This document shows, one piece after another, positions 45,015 to 54,790 of a stretch of 64,000 nucleotides of DNA (position 1 is the stretch's first letter; every line of letters begins with the position of its first letter). The stretch lies in NCBI RefSeq assembly GCF_900102505.1, contig NZ_FMVT01000011.1, positions 1 through 64,000 on the forward strand, in the 5' to 3' direction. A program made the position numbers and the translations under genes. The notes under the pieces are model-generated. The model made no database searches, was not told the origin of the DNA, and saw only the letters and a program-made list of their open reading frames with translations. This DNA is from Paracoccus tibetensis. GTDB taxonomy: Bacteria; Pseudomonadota; Alphaproteobacteria; Rhodobacterales; Rhodobacteraceae.

Positions 45015-46898
45015 ATGGAAGACAACAACCGAAATCTGATCCTGGCGACGGTCCTGTCGTTCCTGGTGATCCTGGTCTGGTACACGGTCTTCGCGCCCGA
45101 GCCCGTCTCGGATCAACCATCCGGCCAGCCGCTGGCCGAGCAAAGCATCGGCGACCAGCCACTGGCGCCGGCAGCCGGCACCACCGCCGCGCCGGCCGAC
45201 CTTGCCGGAGACGCGCCGACCGACCTGGCCGAGCCCGCCGGCCGCGTCGCCATCCGGTCCGAGGCGCTCGAGGGCTCGATCTCGCTGGTCGGCGGGCGGC
45301 TCGACGATCTCATGCTGACGCGCTACCGCGAGACGCTGGACCCCGGCGCTCCCGAGGTTCGGCTGCTCAGCCCCTCGTCCGCGACCGCCGACGACCGCAT
45401 CAGCGTCAACCTGACCAAGCCCTATTACGCCGTCTACGGCTGGACCCCCGGCGCAGGCGTCGATCCCGCGCTGGTCCCCGGCCCCGCCACGGTGTGGGAG
45501 CTGGAATCCGGCGAGACCCTCTCGCCCGGCCACCCGGTGACGCTGGCCTGGGACAACGGCGCCGGCCAGATCTTCCGCCGGACCTTCCAACTGGACGAGA
45601 ACTACCTCTTTTCGATCTCGCAGACCCTCGAGAACAACGGTGCCGCCGCCTTCGCCGCCGCGCCCTATGGCATCATCGCCCGCCACGGCCGCCCGGACAC
45701 GCAGAACTTCTTCATCCTGCACGAGGGCGTCGTCGGGATGCATGACGGCAGCCTCGTCGAGATGAAGTACAACGCGGTCGCCGAGCTCGACGTGAACCCG
45801 CGCGAAGGCCGGGCCGAGATCTTCGAGGTGAACGGCAACGGCTGGATCGGCTTCACCGACAAGTACTGGATGACCACGCTCGCCCCGGCGCCGGGCCAGG
45901 CCTTCACCGCCGTGGTGAAATATGCCGAAGGCGCCGACATCTACCAGACCGAGGCGCGCTTCCCGATGCAGACCGTCGCGCCGGGCACGACCCTCAGCGC
46001 CGACAGCTACCTCTTCGCCGGCGCCAAGGTCTGGGAAGTCATCCGCGGCTACGAGGAAAACCCGGGCATCCAGCGCTTCGTCGACTCGATCGATTGGGGG
46101 TGGTTCTACTTCCTGACGAAGCCGATCTTCCGCCTGCTGCACTGGTTGCACGGCATCATCGGCAACATGGGCTGGGCCATCATCGCGCTGACCTTCGTCC
46201 TGAAGACGCTGGTCTTCCCGCTCGCGCGCAAGTCCTACATCTCGATGGCGAAGATGAAGGAACTGCAGCCGCAGATGGAGGAGATCAAGACCCGCACCGG
46301 CGACGACCGCATGAAGTTCCAGCGCGAGGTGATGGAGCTTTACAAGCGCGAGAAGGTGAACCCCGCCGCCGGCTGTCTTCCCATCCTGCTGCAGATCCCG
46401 ATCTTCTTCTCGCTCTACAAGGTGATCTTCGTCACGATCGAGCTGCGGCACGCGCCGTGGTTCGGCTGGATTCAGGACCTTTCCGCCCCCGATCCGTCGA
46501 GCCTGCTGAACCTCTACGGCCTGCTGAACTTCGGCGTGCCGGCGCAGGGCACGCTGCTGCACTCGCTGACGCTGCCGGTCCTTGCGATCTTCCTGGGCGT
46601 CAGCATGTGGCTGCAGCAGAAGCTGAACCCGGCCCCCACCGATCCCACGCAGAAGATGATCTTCGCCTGGATGCCGTGGATCTTCATGTTCATGCTGGGC
46701 GGCTTCGCCTCGGGGCTGGTGCTCTACTGGATCACCAACAACGTGATCACGATCATCCAGCAATACACGATCATGTCCATGCACGGCGCGCGGCCCGATC
46801 TCTTCGGCAACATCCGTGCATCCATCCCGGCACGGGGCAAGGACGCGGCGAAGACCAAGTCTGCCAAGCCGGCGGCCACCAAGGACGCCGGAAAGTGA
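45015..46898 (+). CDS. yidC: Membrane protein insertase YidC
   Basis: 627 aa. N-terminal helix (LILATVLSFLVILVWYTVF), a large periplasmic beta domain to about 350, then the conserved insertase core: LFRLLHWLHGIIGNMGWAII-like helices, MAKMKELQPQMEEIK, VNPAAGCLPILLQIPIFFSL, and PWIFMFMLGGFASGLVLYW. A basic tail (KDAAKTKSAKPAATKDAGK) may contact the ribosome. A TTGACC at 44953 could be part of its promoter. Its stop overlaps the MOSC gene start by 4 nt (GTGA). Confidence 0.97.
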   Translation: MEDNNRNLILATVLSFLVILVWYTVFAPEPVSDQPSGQPLAEQSIGDQPLAPAAGTTAAPADLAGDAPTDLAEPAGRVAIRSEALEGSISLVGGRLDDLMLTRYRETLDPGAPEVRLLSPSSATADDRISVNLTKPYYAVYGWTPGAGVDPALVPGPATVWELESGETLSPGHPVTLAWDNGAGQIFRRTFQLDENYLFSISQTLENNGAAAFAAAPYGIIARHGRPDTQNFFILHEGVVGMHDGSLVEMKYNAVAELDVNPREGRAEIFEVNGNGWIGFTDKYWMTTLAPAPGQAFTAVVKYAEGADIYQTEARFPMQTVAPGTTLSADSYLFAGAKVWEVIRGYEENPGIQRFVDSIDWGWFYFLTKPIFRLLHWLHGIIGNMGWAIIALTFVLKTLVFPLARKSYISMAKMKELQPQMEEIKTRTGDDRMKFQREVMELYKREKVNPAAGCLPILLQIPIFFSLYKVIFVTIELRHAPWFGWIQDLSAPDPSSLLNLYGLLNFGVPAQGTLLHSLTLPVLAIFLGVSMWLQQKLNPAPTDPTQKMIFAWMPWIFMFMLGGFASGLVLYWITNNVITIIQQYTIMSMHGARPDLFGNIRASIPARGKDAAKTKSAKPAATKDAGK

Positions 46899-47656
46899 GC
46901 ATCCGCCTGGCCCTGATCCGCCGTCACCCGGTCAAGTCGGTCGGCGGCGAGGGGCTGGAGCGGGTGCACCTGACCCCGGCGCGGCGGCTTCCGGGCGATC
47001 GCGAATGGGCCATCCTGACCGAGAGCGGCGAGCGGCTGGCCTTGGCCAGCCAGACGGAGGGTGCGCCCGACCGATGGCTTCCGAAGTCGGCCTTCCTGCG
47101 CGGCGTCCTCTCGCCGGCGGTGCAGGCCGTCGAGGGCGGCTGGCAGGACGGCCGCCTGACCCTGCGCCACCCTTCCCAAGGCAGCCTCAGCATCGATCCC
47201 GAGACCGAGGGCCAGCTGCTGATCGACTGGCTCCGCCCGCTCTGGCCGGCTGACGCCGCGCCGCCGACGCGGCTTGTCCGGGGCGCGGCGATCTGGACCG
47301 ACCAGAAATGGCCGTGGATCTCGATCCTGTCGCTGGACAGCCTGCAAGATCTGGAGAACCGGCTCGGCCGGCCGCTCGGCACCCACCGCTGGCGCGCGAA
47401 CCTGTGGATCGAGGGCGCGTCGCCCTTCGCCGAGCGCGACTGGATGGGCCGCGTCATCCGCATCGGCGCGGCCGAGCTGCGCGTGACGGACCATGTCGGC
47501 CGCTGCGACGCCACTTCGGCGGATACCAGCACCGGGACGCGCGACGGCGACATGGTCGCCGACCTCCGTCGCCTTTACGGGCACACGCAATTCGGGATCT
47601 TCGCCGAGGTGGTCACCGGCGCCGAGATCCGCATCCAAGACGAGGTGCTGCCATGA
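46895..47656 (+). CDS. MOSC-domain protein
   Basis: 253 aa, GTG start. N-terminal beta-barrel ALIRRHPVKSVGGEGLERVH and LPGDREWAIL; MOSC core with RWRANLWIEGASPFAERDWMG and the conserved Cys in VGRCDATSADTSTGTRDGD. MOSC proteins are molybdenum-cofactor-linked sulfur carriers or reductase subunits; the substrate is unknown. Co-transcribed with yidC and engB by 4-nt overlaps on each side. Confidence 0.88.
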   Translation: MSIRLALIRRHPVKSVGGEGLERVHLTPARRLPGDREWAILTESGERLALASQTEGAPDRWLPKSAFLRGVLSPAVQAVEGGWQDGRLTLRHPSQGSLSIDPETEGQLLIDWLRPLWPADAAPPTRLVRGAAIWTDQKWPWISILSLDSLQDLENRLGRPLGTHRWRANLWIEGASPFAERDWMGRVIRIGAAELRVTDHVGRCDATSADTSTGTRDGDMVADLRRLYGHTQFGIFAEVVTGAEIRIQDEVLP

Positions 47657-48303
47657 AGGTCGCCTTCCCCATCGCCGCCGAGCCCGAGGCCGATCTTGCC
47701 GAGGCCGCGCGGCTTCTGTTCGCCGGTCCCGTGGACTTCGTGAAGGGCGTCGTCGCGATGGACGGCCTGCCCCCCGCGGATCGCCCCGAGGTCTGCTTCG
47801 CCGGCCGCAGCAATGTGGGCAAGTCCAGCCTCATCAACGCGCTGACCGGTCGCAAGGGCATCGCCCGCGCCTCGAACACGCCCGGCCGCACGCAAGAGAT
47901 CAACTACTTCGCCTTGGGCGAGCAGGCCTATCTGGTCGACCTTCCGGGCTACGGCTTTGCCAAGGCGCCGGTCGCGGTGGTCGCCAAGTGGCAGGCGCTG
48001 CTGAAGAACTACCTGGCGGGCCGGCCGACCCTGCGCCGCGCCTTCTGCCTGATCGACGCCCGGCACGGCGTGAAGGATGTCGACCACGAGATCATGAAGC
48101 TGCTCGACCGCTCGGCCGTGCCCTTCCAGGTCGTGCTGACCAAGACCGACAAGCTGGGGCCCAACGCGATCAAGCCGGTCATCGCGCAGGTCGAGGAGGC
48201 GCTGCAGAAGCACCCCGCCGCCTATCCCGAGCTAGTCGTGACCTCGTCCGAGAAGGGGCAGGGCATCGCCACGCTGCGCGCGATCATTGCCGGGCTGGAC
48301 TGA
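47653..48303 (+). CDS. engB: Ribosome biogenesis GTP-binding protein YihA/EngB
   Basis: 216 aa. G1 AGRSNVGKSSLINALTG, G2 NTPGRTQEINYF, G3 DLPGYGFAK, G4 LTKTDKL, G5 VTSSEKGQG. A small essential GTPase needed for 50S subunit maturation. Confidence 0.96.
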   Translation: MKVAFPIAAEPEADLAEAARLLFAGPVDFVKGVVAMDGLPPADRPEVCFAGRSNVGKSSLINALTGRKGIARASNTPGRTQEINYFALGEQAYLVDLPGYGFAKAPVAVVAKWQALLKNYLAGRPTLRRAFCLIDARHGVKDVDHEIMKLLDRSAVPFQVVLTKTDKLGPNAIKPVIAQVEEALQKHPAAYPELVVTSSEKGQGIATLRAIIAGLD

Positions 48304-48348
48304 TCCCCGCCTGCGTCCTAGGGTCCGCCCCGCAGCAAGGGGCCAAGG

Positions 48349-49263
48349 ATGAGAACGCAGAACATGAATCGTGACTGGATCGCCACCGCTCGCACCCTCT
48401 CGGAGGCGCTGCCCTATCTTCAGCGATATTCGGGCGCGGTCGTCGTCGTCAAGTTCGGCGGCAACGCGATGGGCGACGACGCGGCGATGGCCGAGTTCGC
48501 CCGCGACATCGTCCTGATGAAGCAGGTCGGCATGAACCCGGTCGTCTGCCACGGCGGCGGGCCGATGATCAACGACCTGCTGGGCAAGCTGGGCATCGAG
48601 AGCCGCTTCGTGCGTGGCAAGCGCGTGACGACCAAGGAGACCGTCGAGGTGGTCGAGATGGTCCTCTCGGGACTGGTCAACAAGCGCATCGTGCAGGCGA
48701 TCAACGACGCGGGCGGGCGCGCGGTCGGCATCTCGGGCAAGGATGACGACATGATGGTCTGCGAGGCGGACGATCCCGAACTGGGCTTCGTCGGCCGCCC
48801 GGTCGAGATGAACGTCCAGATCATCCGCGACCTCTACAGCGCCGGCATGATCCCAGTCATCGCCCCCGTCGCCACGGGGATGGAGGACAACGAGACCTTC
48901 AACGTCAACGGCGACACGGCCGCGGGCGCCATCGCGGGCGCGCTTAAGGCGGACCGGCTGCTGCTGCTGACCGACGTGGCGGGCGTCAAGGACGCCTCGG
49001 GCGAGGTGGTCACGCAGCTTCATCCCGACCAAGTGCGCACGATGATCGCGGACGGCCAGATCGGCGGCGGCATGATCCCGAAGACCGAGACGGCGCTGAT
49101 GGCGCTGGACGAGGGCGTGCGGGCGGTGGTGATCCTGGATGGCCGGGTGCCCCATGCCTGCCTTCTCGAGCTGTTCACCGAGCATGGCGCCGGCTCGCTG
49201 ATCCGCTCGACCGAGCCGCGCGTCAAGCCGCACGGCCTGCGCCAGGGCGAGGCCGGGCTCTAG
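48349..49263 (+). CDS. argB: Acetylglutamate kinase
   Basis: 304 aa. [10 protein letters not shown] (phosphate-binding Lys), [53 protein letters not shown] and [11 protein letters not shown] are all family motifs. Second step of arginine synthesis. The ATG at 48349 has AAGGGG 6 nt upstream; an ATG 15 nt later is the alternative. Confidence 0.96.
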   Translation: MRTQNMNRDWIATARTLSEALPYLQRYSGAVVVVKFGGNAMGDDAAMAEFARDIVLMKQVGMNPVVCHGGGPMINDLLGKLGIESRFVRGKRVTTKETVEVVEMVLSGLVNKRIVQAINDAGGRAVGISGKDDDMMVCEADDPELGFVGRPVEMNVQIIRDLYSAGMIPVIAPVATGMEDNETFNVNGDTAAGAIAGALKADRLLLLTDVAGVKDASGEVVTQLHPDQVRTMIADGQIGGGMIPKTETALMALDEGVRAVVILDGRVPHACLLELFTEHGAGSLIRSTEPRVKPHGLRQGEAGL

Positions 49264-49371
49264 CCGGGCGCAGCGGCGGGCCGGCAGCCGGCCTGCCGAT
49301 GGGCGCTTGCAGCCGCGTCGGCGGCTGTGGCAGGCTGCGTGTCAACGGGCATGGCAACAAGGCAGCACATC

Positions 49372-49890
49372 ATGACTCCTCTCGGGCACCGCCGACTGAT
49401 CCTGACGCGCCATGCCAAGTCGGCCTGGGACGACCCGACTCTCGACGATCACGACCGCCCGCTGAACGAGCGCGGGCGCCGCTCGGCCCGCGCCTTGGGC
49501 GACTGGATCGCCTCGCGCGGCTACGAGCCGGAAGAGGTGCTCTGCTCCTCCTCGACCCGCACCCGCGAGACCTGGGACCTGATCGCCGGCGCCCCGCTCG
49601 AGACGCGCCCGCCGGGCAGGATCGAGCCCGCTCTGTACCACGCCGGCCCGGACCGGATGCTGGCGGTGCTGAAGACGGCCACCATGCCGACGGTGATGAT
49701 GATCGGCCACAATCCGGGCATTTCAGAATTCGCGGCGATGCTGCCCGCGCGGCCGCCGCTGGACCCTGACTTCCGCCGCTTCCCGACGGCCGCGACGCTG
49801 GTCGTCGACTTCCAGAGCGACAGCTGGGCCGATGTCGAGCCGGGCCAAGGCAGCTCGCTGGATTTCGTCCGCTTCGACGGACGCAGCTGA
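49372..49890 (+). CDS. SixA-like histidine phosphatase
   Basis: 172 aa. LILTRHAKSAW carries the phosphohistidine RHG motif, here RHA; LCSSSTRTRETW and IGHNPGISEFAAML complete the catalytic pocket. The family removes phosphate from histidine phosphotransfer proteins or small molecules. The ATG at 49372 begins directly before the family core; 49351 is an alternative start. Confidence 0.88.
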   Translation: MTPLGHRRLILTRHAKSAWDDPTLDDHDRPLNERGRRSARALGDWIASRGYEPEEVLCSSSTRTRETWDLIAGAPLETRPPGRIEPALYHAGPDRMLAVLKTATMPTVMMIGHNPGISEFAAMLPARPPLDPDFRRFPTAATLVVDFQSDSWADVEPGQGSSLDFVRFDGRS

Positions 49891-49930
49891 GCCGCCACGT
49901 CTTCTTCGCGCAGGGATCCAGGGACCAGCC

Positions 49931-49961
49931 GCAGGGCCGGGGGCGAGGCCCCCTGCCCTGC
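49931..49961. terminator. Hairpin between convergent sixA-like gene and aapP
   Basis: GCAGGG-CC-GGGGGC pairs with GCCCCC-TG-CCCTGC around a GAG loop with a small internal mismatch. It lies 5 nt beyond the aapP stop and 40 nt beyond the phosphatase stop. No T-tract. Probable bidirectional transcription stop. Confidence 0.5.
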
Positions 49962-49965
49962 CCGG

Positions 49966-50751
49966 TCAGTGCCCCAGGATCTGGCTGAGAAACAGCTTCG
50001 TGCGCTCGGACCGCGGGTTGTTGAAGAACTCGCGCGGCGAGTTCTGCTCGACGATCTGGCCCTGGTCCATGAAGATCACCCGGTTCGCGACGGCCTGGGC
50101 GAAGCCCATCTCGTGCGTCACGCAGATCATGGTCATCCCCTCCTCGGCCAGCTGGATCATCGTGTCCAGCACCTCCTTGATCATCTCGGGATCGAGCGCG
50201 CTGGTCGGCTCGTCGAAGAGCATGATCTTCGGCTGCATGCAGAGCGACCGGGCGATCGCGACCCGCTGCTGCTGACCGCCCGACAGCTGCCCGGGATATT
50301 TCAGCGCCTGCTCGGGGATCTTCACCTTCTCGAGGAAGCGCATGGCCGTCGCCTCGGCCTGCTTCTTGGGGACCTTCCGCACCCAGATCGGCGCCAGCGT
50401 GCAGTTCTCCAGCACGGTCAGGTGCGGGAACAGGTTGAAGTGCTGGAACACCATCCCGACATCCGAGCGCACCTTGTCGATGTTCTTGATGTCGCTGGTC
50501 AGCTCGACCCCGTCGACCGAGATGTGGCCTGACTGGTGCTCCTCCAGCCGGTTGATGCAGCGGATCAGCGTGGACTTGCCCGACCCCGACGGGCCGGCGA
50601 TCACGATCCGCTCGCCCCGGTGGACGGTCAGGTCGATGTCGCGCAGGACGTGGAAGCTGCCGAACCACTTGTTCATGCCGCGGATGTCGATGGCGACCTC
50701 GTCGCTGACCTTCATCTGGCTGCGGTCGATCTTCCGCTCGATGGTTTCCAT
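49966..50751 (-). CDS. aapP: General L-amino acid ABC transporter ATP-binding protein
   Basis: 261 aa. Walker [11 protein letters not shown]-loop [16 protein letters not shown], signature [15 protein letters not shown], Walker [16 protein letters not shown] and switch His CVTHEMGFA. Last gene of the aapJQMP operon, equal to bztD in Rhodobacter. Confidence 0.95.
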   Translation of the reverse strand: METIERKIDRSQMKVSDEVAIDIRGMNKWFGSFHVLRDIDLTVHRGERIVIAGPSGSGKSTLIRCINRLEEHQSGHISVDGVELTSDIKNIDKVRSDVGMVFQHFNLFPHLTVLENCTLAPIWVRKVPKKQAEATAMRFLEKVKIPEQALKYPGQLSGGQQQRVAIARSLCMQPKIMLFDEPTSALDPEMIKEVLDTMIQLAEEGMTMICVTHEMGFAQAVANRVIFMDQGQIVEQNSPREFFNNPRSERTKLFLSQILGH

Positions 50752-50760
50752 GGCCCGGTC

Positions 50761-52215
50761 CTACCTGTGATCGCGCTGCAGCCGCCGCTCGAGATACATC
50801 GAGTATCGCGACATGCCGAAGCAGATGAGAAAGAAGATGGCGCCGACGAAGATGTACGGCTCCCAGTAGATGCCCTTCCAGTCGGTCGAGGCGCGCACCG
50901 CGTCCGACATCGACTTCAGCGGGTCGTAGAGCCCGACGAAGGTCACCAGCGTCGTGTCCTTGAACATGCCGATGAAGGTCGAGACGATCCCGGGGATCGA
51001 GATCTTCAGCGCCTGCGGCAGGATGATCAGCCGCTGCGCCTTCCAGTAGTCGAGACCGAGCGCGTCCGCGGCCTCGTACTGACCCTTGGGCAGGGCGGCG
51101 AGGCCGCCGCGGATCACCTCGGCCATGTAGGCGGCCGCGAAGATCGTCACCATGATGATGACGCGCAGGATGATGTCGAAGCTGGTGCCCGGCGGCAGGA
51201 AGTAGTTCAGCAGCAGCGACGCCACGAAGAGAAGCGTGATCAGCGGCACGCCGCGGATGAACTCGATGAAGATCACCGAGAGCGTCTTCACGAGGAACAT
51301 GTCGGACTGCCGCGCCAGCGCCAGGATGATCCCGAGCGGCAGGGACAGCGCGATGCCGGCGACGCCGATGGTGACCGACAGAAGGAAGCCCCCGAACCGG
51401 TCCGAGCGGACGGTCTGGATCGACAGCGACAGCAGGCGCTCGGCATCCGCCGCCGCGTCCCCGGCATAGAGCAGCCAGAACAGCACCGTCACCAGGATTG
51501 CCGCGACGACGCCCAGCATCGGCGCGATGCGCGAGACCAGCGTCCAGGCGATCCAGCCGAGCAGCGGCCCGACCAGCACGAAGATCGGCCCCCAGAGCGA
51601 GCCGCCCCACAGGAACCACACGCCCAGCAGCGGATAGACGATCGAGAAGGGCAGCAGCCACAGCACGTGGCGCTCGGAGATCAGGAAGCCGCCGATCAGC
51701 ACGGCCGCGGCGAAGGCCAGCCAGCCCGCCGGTGCGCCCAGCACGACCATCGCCCAGAGCGTCAGGACCGCGGTGATGGCCAGCACGGTCCGGCGGATGG
51801 TCCGCGAGGCGCTGAAGAGGACCGGCGCCAGCGCGACCATCAGCAGCCCGAAGGTCATGGTCGGCCGCCAGTAGAGATCCATCGGGTAGAAGCCGAACAC
51901 ATACTGGTTCCAGCGGTCGCGGATCACGGCCCAGCAGGCGCCGCGGGCACTCTCGCCCCAGGTCGCGGCGATGATCTGGCGGCACTCGGCCAGGCTGCCG
52001 GCATTCCAGACGGAATGGGCGAACCAGTCCCAGAAGGTCGCGATGAGGAACCAGACGATGGCGAAGCCGAGTAGCGTCAGGATCGTGTTGACCGGCCCCG
52101 AGAACAGGTTCTCGCGCAGCCACTTGATCGCCCCCGCCTCGCGCACGGGCGGCGTGGCCGCGGGCAGCATCGTGTCGCGCACGAAGGAGACGGTCTGGGC
52201 GTGGGTGTCGCTCAT
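50761..52215 (-). CDS. aapM: General L-amino acid ABC transporter permease (AapM/BztC)
   Basis: 484 aa, longer than the ~430 usual for BztC. N-terminal spans and a large insertion, then the HisM-type permease core (EFIRGVPLITLLFVASLLLN, AEVIRGGLAALPKGQYEAAD, ALGLDYWKAQRLIILPQALK). One nucleotide separates it from the aapQ stop. It pairs with AapQ as the membrane channel. Confidence 0.94.
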   Translation of the reverse strand: MSDTHAQTVSFVRDTMLPAATPPVREAGAIKWLRENLFSGPVNTILTLLGFAIVWFLIATFWDWFAHSVWNAGSLAECRQIIAATWGESARGACWAVIRDRWNQYVFGFYPMDLYWRPTMTFGLLMVALAPVLFSASRTIRRTVLAITAVLTLWAMVVLGAPAGWLAFAAAVLIGGFLISERHVLWLLPFSIVYPLLGVWFLWGGSLWGPIFVLVGPLLGWIAWTLVSRIAPMLGVVAAILVTVLFWLLYAGDAAADAERLLSLSIQTVRSDRFGGFLLSVTIGVAGIALSLPLGIILALARQSDMFLVKTLSVIFIEFIRGVPLITLLFVASLLLNYFLPPGTSFDIILRVIIMVTIFAAAYMAEVIRGGLAALPKGQYEAADALGLDYWKAQRLIILPQALKISIPGIVSTFIGMFKDTTLVTFVGLYDPLKSMSDAVRASTDWKGIYWEPYIFVGAIFFLICFGMSRYSMYLERRLQRDHR

Positions 52216-52216
52216 G

Positions 52217-53473
52217 TCACCGCTCCTTCAGCTTCACGCTGGCGTTGAAGACGTTCATGCCCGCCGAGATGATCAGGCTGAGGATCAGGTAGATCAGCAT
52301 CATCAGGACGATCGCCTCGAGCTCGCGCCCGGTCTGGTTCAGCGTGGTCCCGCCAAGCGTGCCGCGCAGGTCCATGTAGCCGACCGCGATGGCGAGCGAG
52401 CTGTTCTTCATCAGGTTCAGGTATTGCGAGATCAGCGGCGGCACGATCACCCGCAGCGCCTGCGGCAGGATCACCAGGTTCATCGTCCGGTTCGGGCGCA
52501 GGCCGAGGGCGAAGGCGGCCTCGGTCTGGCCGCGGCTGACGGCCAGGATGCCGGCGCGCACAATCTCGGCAATGAAGGCCGCGGTGTAGAGCGTCAGCGC
52601 CAGCCACAGCGCGACCAGCGCGTTCGAGACGTTGAGCCCGCCGGTGAAGTTGAAGCCGGTCAGCGCGGGCCGCTCGAGATGCAGGCCGAAATGCCAGATC
52701 AGCAGCAGCGAGGGGATGGTCATGATGGCGAGGTTGATCCACCAGGTCGTCGGCCGGTCGCCGGTACGGTCCTGCACCCGCTGCGCCCAGGCCTTGATCG
52801 CCCGCCGCGCCAGAAGGCCGCCGATCAGCACGGTGGCGAAGGCGATCGTCGCCCAGTTGAACGTCACCCGCGCGCCAAGGTCCAGGCTGCCCGGATCGTT
52901 GGTCATCGCCAGTGTCGGCAGCGCGGTGTAGCGGTTCGTCAGCGCGACATGGTCGAAGAAGATCATCGACCATTCGGGGTTCTCGCCGCGATAGGCGGCC
53001 GGCGTCGGCAGGATCTCGGTGAAGATCGCGTAGACGATCAGGATCCACAGCAGCAGCGGCATGTTGCGGAAGATCTCGACGAAGACCGTCATGAGGCGGG
53101 CGAAGAGCCAGTTCTTCGACAGCCGCGCCACGCCGACGATGACGCCAAGGATCGTGGCCGAGATGCAGCCCAGAATCGACACGATCAGCGTGTTCAGCAG
53201 GCCGACGACCGTCGCGCGCAGATGCGTGTCGTCCGAAGTGTAGGGAATCGGCGTCTGCGGGATGTCGTAGCCCGCGCGCTGGAAGAGGAAGCCGAAGTTG
53301 AAGTTCTTGCCCATCAGGGCAAGGTTGCGGATCGTGTTGTCCACCAGCCACCAGGCGGCGGCCATGACCAGGATGAAGACGATCACCTGGAAGGTCAGCG
53401 AGCGATAGCGCCGATCATAGATCAGCATGCTCGGCCGGAACGGCGGGCTCGCCGGCGCCGGAACATCCGTCAT
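52217..53473 (-). CDS. aapQ: General L-amino acid ABC transporter permease (AapQ/BztB)
   Basis: 418 aa from the ATG at 53473, preceded by AGGGG; a TTG one codon upstream is less likely. The core includes VFVEIFRNMPLLLWILIVYA, AEIVRAGILAVSRGQTEAAF and NLVILPQALRVIVPPLISQY. Periplasmic insertion between helices is typical of this branch. Partner of AapM. Confidence 0.94.
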   Translation of the reverse strand: MTDVPAPASPPFRPSMLIYDRRYRSLTFQVIVFILVMAAAWWLVDNTIRNLALMGKNFNFGFLFQRAGYDIPQTPIPYTSDDTHLRATVVGLLNTLIVSILGCISATILGVIVGVARLSKNWLFARLMTVFVEIFRNMPLLLWILIVYAIFTEILPTPAAYRGENPEWSMIFFDHVALTNRYTALPTLAMTNDPGSLDLGARVTFNWATIAFATVLIGGLLARRAIKAWAQRVQDRTGDRPTTWWINLAIMTIPSLLLIWHFGLHLERPALTGFNFTGGLNVSNALVALWLALTLYTAAFIAEIVRAGILAVSRGQTEAAFALGLRPNRTMNLVILPQALRVIVPPLISQYLNLMKNSSLAIAVGYMDLRGTLGGTTLNQTGRELEAIVLMMLIYLILSLIISAGMNVFNASVKLKER

Positions 53474-53553
53474 CAATTTCTACCCCTGTTGTCCCGCCGC
53501 TCGGCTTTGCGCCGTATCTTTCGCGGGATCTTCCTGCGTTCCGGACTGGAACT

Positions 53554-53582
53554 GCGGGCCGGGGCGTAGAACCCCGGCCCGC
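53554..53582 (-). terminator. Intercistronic hairpin between aapJ and aapQ
   Basis: GCGGGCCGGGG and CCCCGGCCCGC form a perfect 11-bp stem with a 7-nt loop, 14 nt after the aapJ stop. Such structures behind the binding-protein gene often attenuate read-through and protect the upstream mRNA, so binding protein exceeds permease. No T-tract. Confidence 0.6.
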
Positions 53583-53595
53583 GCTTGTCAACCGA

Positions 53596-54621
53596 TCAGC
53601 GGAACGGCGGCGCGTAGAGCAGCCCGCCTTGCGTCCATTGCGCGTTCAGACCGCGCGCCAGCCCGATCGGGGTCTGCTCGCCGATGTTGGCGGCGAAGAT
53701 CTCGCCGTAGTTGCCGCCTGCCAGGATCGCGCGGCGCGCCCATTCGGCGTCGAGGCCCAGCATGGCGCCCAAGTCGTCCGTCGTGCCCAGAAGGCGCTGG
53801 ACCTCGGGGTTGGTGGACGAGCGGACGAGTTCCTCGAGGTTGCGCGAGGTGACGCCGTATTCCTCGGCGGCGACCAGCGCGTTCAGCGTCCAGCGGACGA
53901 TGTCGCCCCAGTTGTTGTCGCCATGGCGCACGGCCGGCCCGAGCGGCTCCTTCGAGATGATCTCGGGCAGGATGATGTGGTTTTCCGGGTCCGCGAAGGC
54001 GGCACGGGTCGCGGCCAGGCCCGACACGTCGGTCGTGTAGGCGTCACAGGCGCCGGCCATGTACTGCTGCTCGCCCTCGGCGTTGCTGTCGATGTTGACC
54101 GGCGTGTAGCTGAGGTTGTTGGCGCGGAAGTAGTCCGCCAGGTTCAGCTCGGTCGTGGTGCCGGTCTGGATGCAGACGGTCGCCCCGTCCAGTTCCTTGG
54201 CCGAGGTGACGCCCAGCTCGCGGTTCACCATGAAGCCCTGGCCGTCGTAGTAGTTGACGCCAACGAAATCCAGCGCGAGGTCCGTGTCGCGCGAGAAGGT
54301 CCAGGTCGAGTTCCGCGCCAGCACGTCAACCTCGCCCGAGCTGAGGGCGGTGAAGCGCGTCTGGCCGGTCGTCGGCACGAAGCGGACCTTGTTCGGATCG
54401 CCCAGCACCGCGGCCGCGACCGCGCGGCAGAGCGCGATGTCGAAGCCCGTCCAGTTGCCGCTGGCATCCGGGGCGGCGAAGCCCACGAGGCCGGTGTTCA
54501 CGCCGCAGTTCAGCTCGTCCCGCTGCTGCACCTGCTGGAGGGTGCTGCCCTCCTGCGCCAGTGCGGCGCCGGTCGTGAGCGCCACCGCGGCCACCGTCCC
54601 CAGGAAAACCGTCTTTGTCAT
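53596..54621 (-). CDS. aapJ: General L-amino acid ABC transporter substrate-binding protein
   Basis: 341 aa with Sec signal (FLGTVAAVALTTGAALAQ). Binding-protein motifs: LNCGVNTGLVGFAAPDASGN, GFDIALCRAVAAAVLGD, VDVLARNSTWTFSRDT, and GATVCIQTGTTTELNLADYF. It matches AapJ/BztA, which bind Glu, Gln, Asp, Asn and other L-amino acids. AGAGGTAG lies before the start. First gene of the operon. Confidence 0.95.
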   Translation of the reverse strand: MTKTVFLGTVAAVALTTGAALAQEGSTLQQVQQRDELNCGVNTGLVGFAAPDASGNWTGFDIALCRAVAAAVLGDPNKVRFVPTTGQTRFTALSSGEVDVLARNSTWTFSRDTDLALDFVGVNYYDGQGFMVNRELGVTSAKELDGATVCIQTGTTTELNLADYFRANNLSYTPVNIDSNAEGEQQYMAGACDAYTTDVSGLAATRAAFADPENHIILPEIISKEPLGPAVRHGDNNWGDIVRWTLNALVAAEEYGVTSRNLEELVRSSTNPEVQRLLGTTDDLGAMLGLDAEWARRAILAGGNYGEIFAANIGEQTPIGLARGLNAQWTQGGLLYAPPFR

Positions 54622-54765
54622 ATCTACCTCTGTGTTGCAGCACCGCCGGCCCTTTGCCGTTGTCGATGCAGTTCAGGCCTTGCACGGCCCCTTATGTGAC
54701 GGGAGCTTGCAGCAAAATGCCGTCCCGATAGGCGGTATTGTGCTGATACAACTTCATCCGTCAAG

Positions 54766-54790
54766 AACCCGCTGCCGCGCGGCGGCGGTT
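54766..54790 (-). terminator. Hairpin immediately after the ATP12 gene
   Basis: AACC..GCTGCC and GGCGGCGGTT pair around GCGC with one bulge and one G-U pair. It abuts the last base of the ATP12 stop codon and only a weak T-rich stretch (TTCTT) follows on the minus strand. It probably ends the rluC-HAD-ATP12 transcript. Confidence 0.45.

Noticed and set aside
49279-49293. GGCCGGC-A-GCCGGCC palindrome after argB
   Set aside because: The one-base loop cannot form a hairpin, and such palindromes are frequent by chance in GC-rich DNA.
49370-52123. 917-codon minus-strand open frame across sixA-like, aapP and aapM
   Set aside because: It runs out of frame through recognised genes, and its translation is low-complexity Arg/Ala/Gly.
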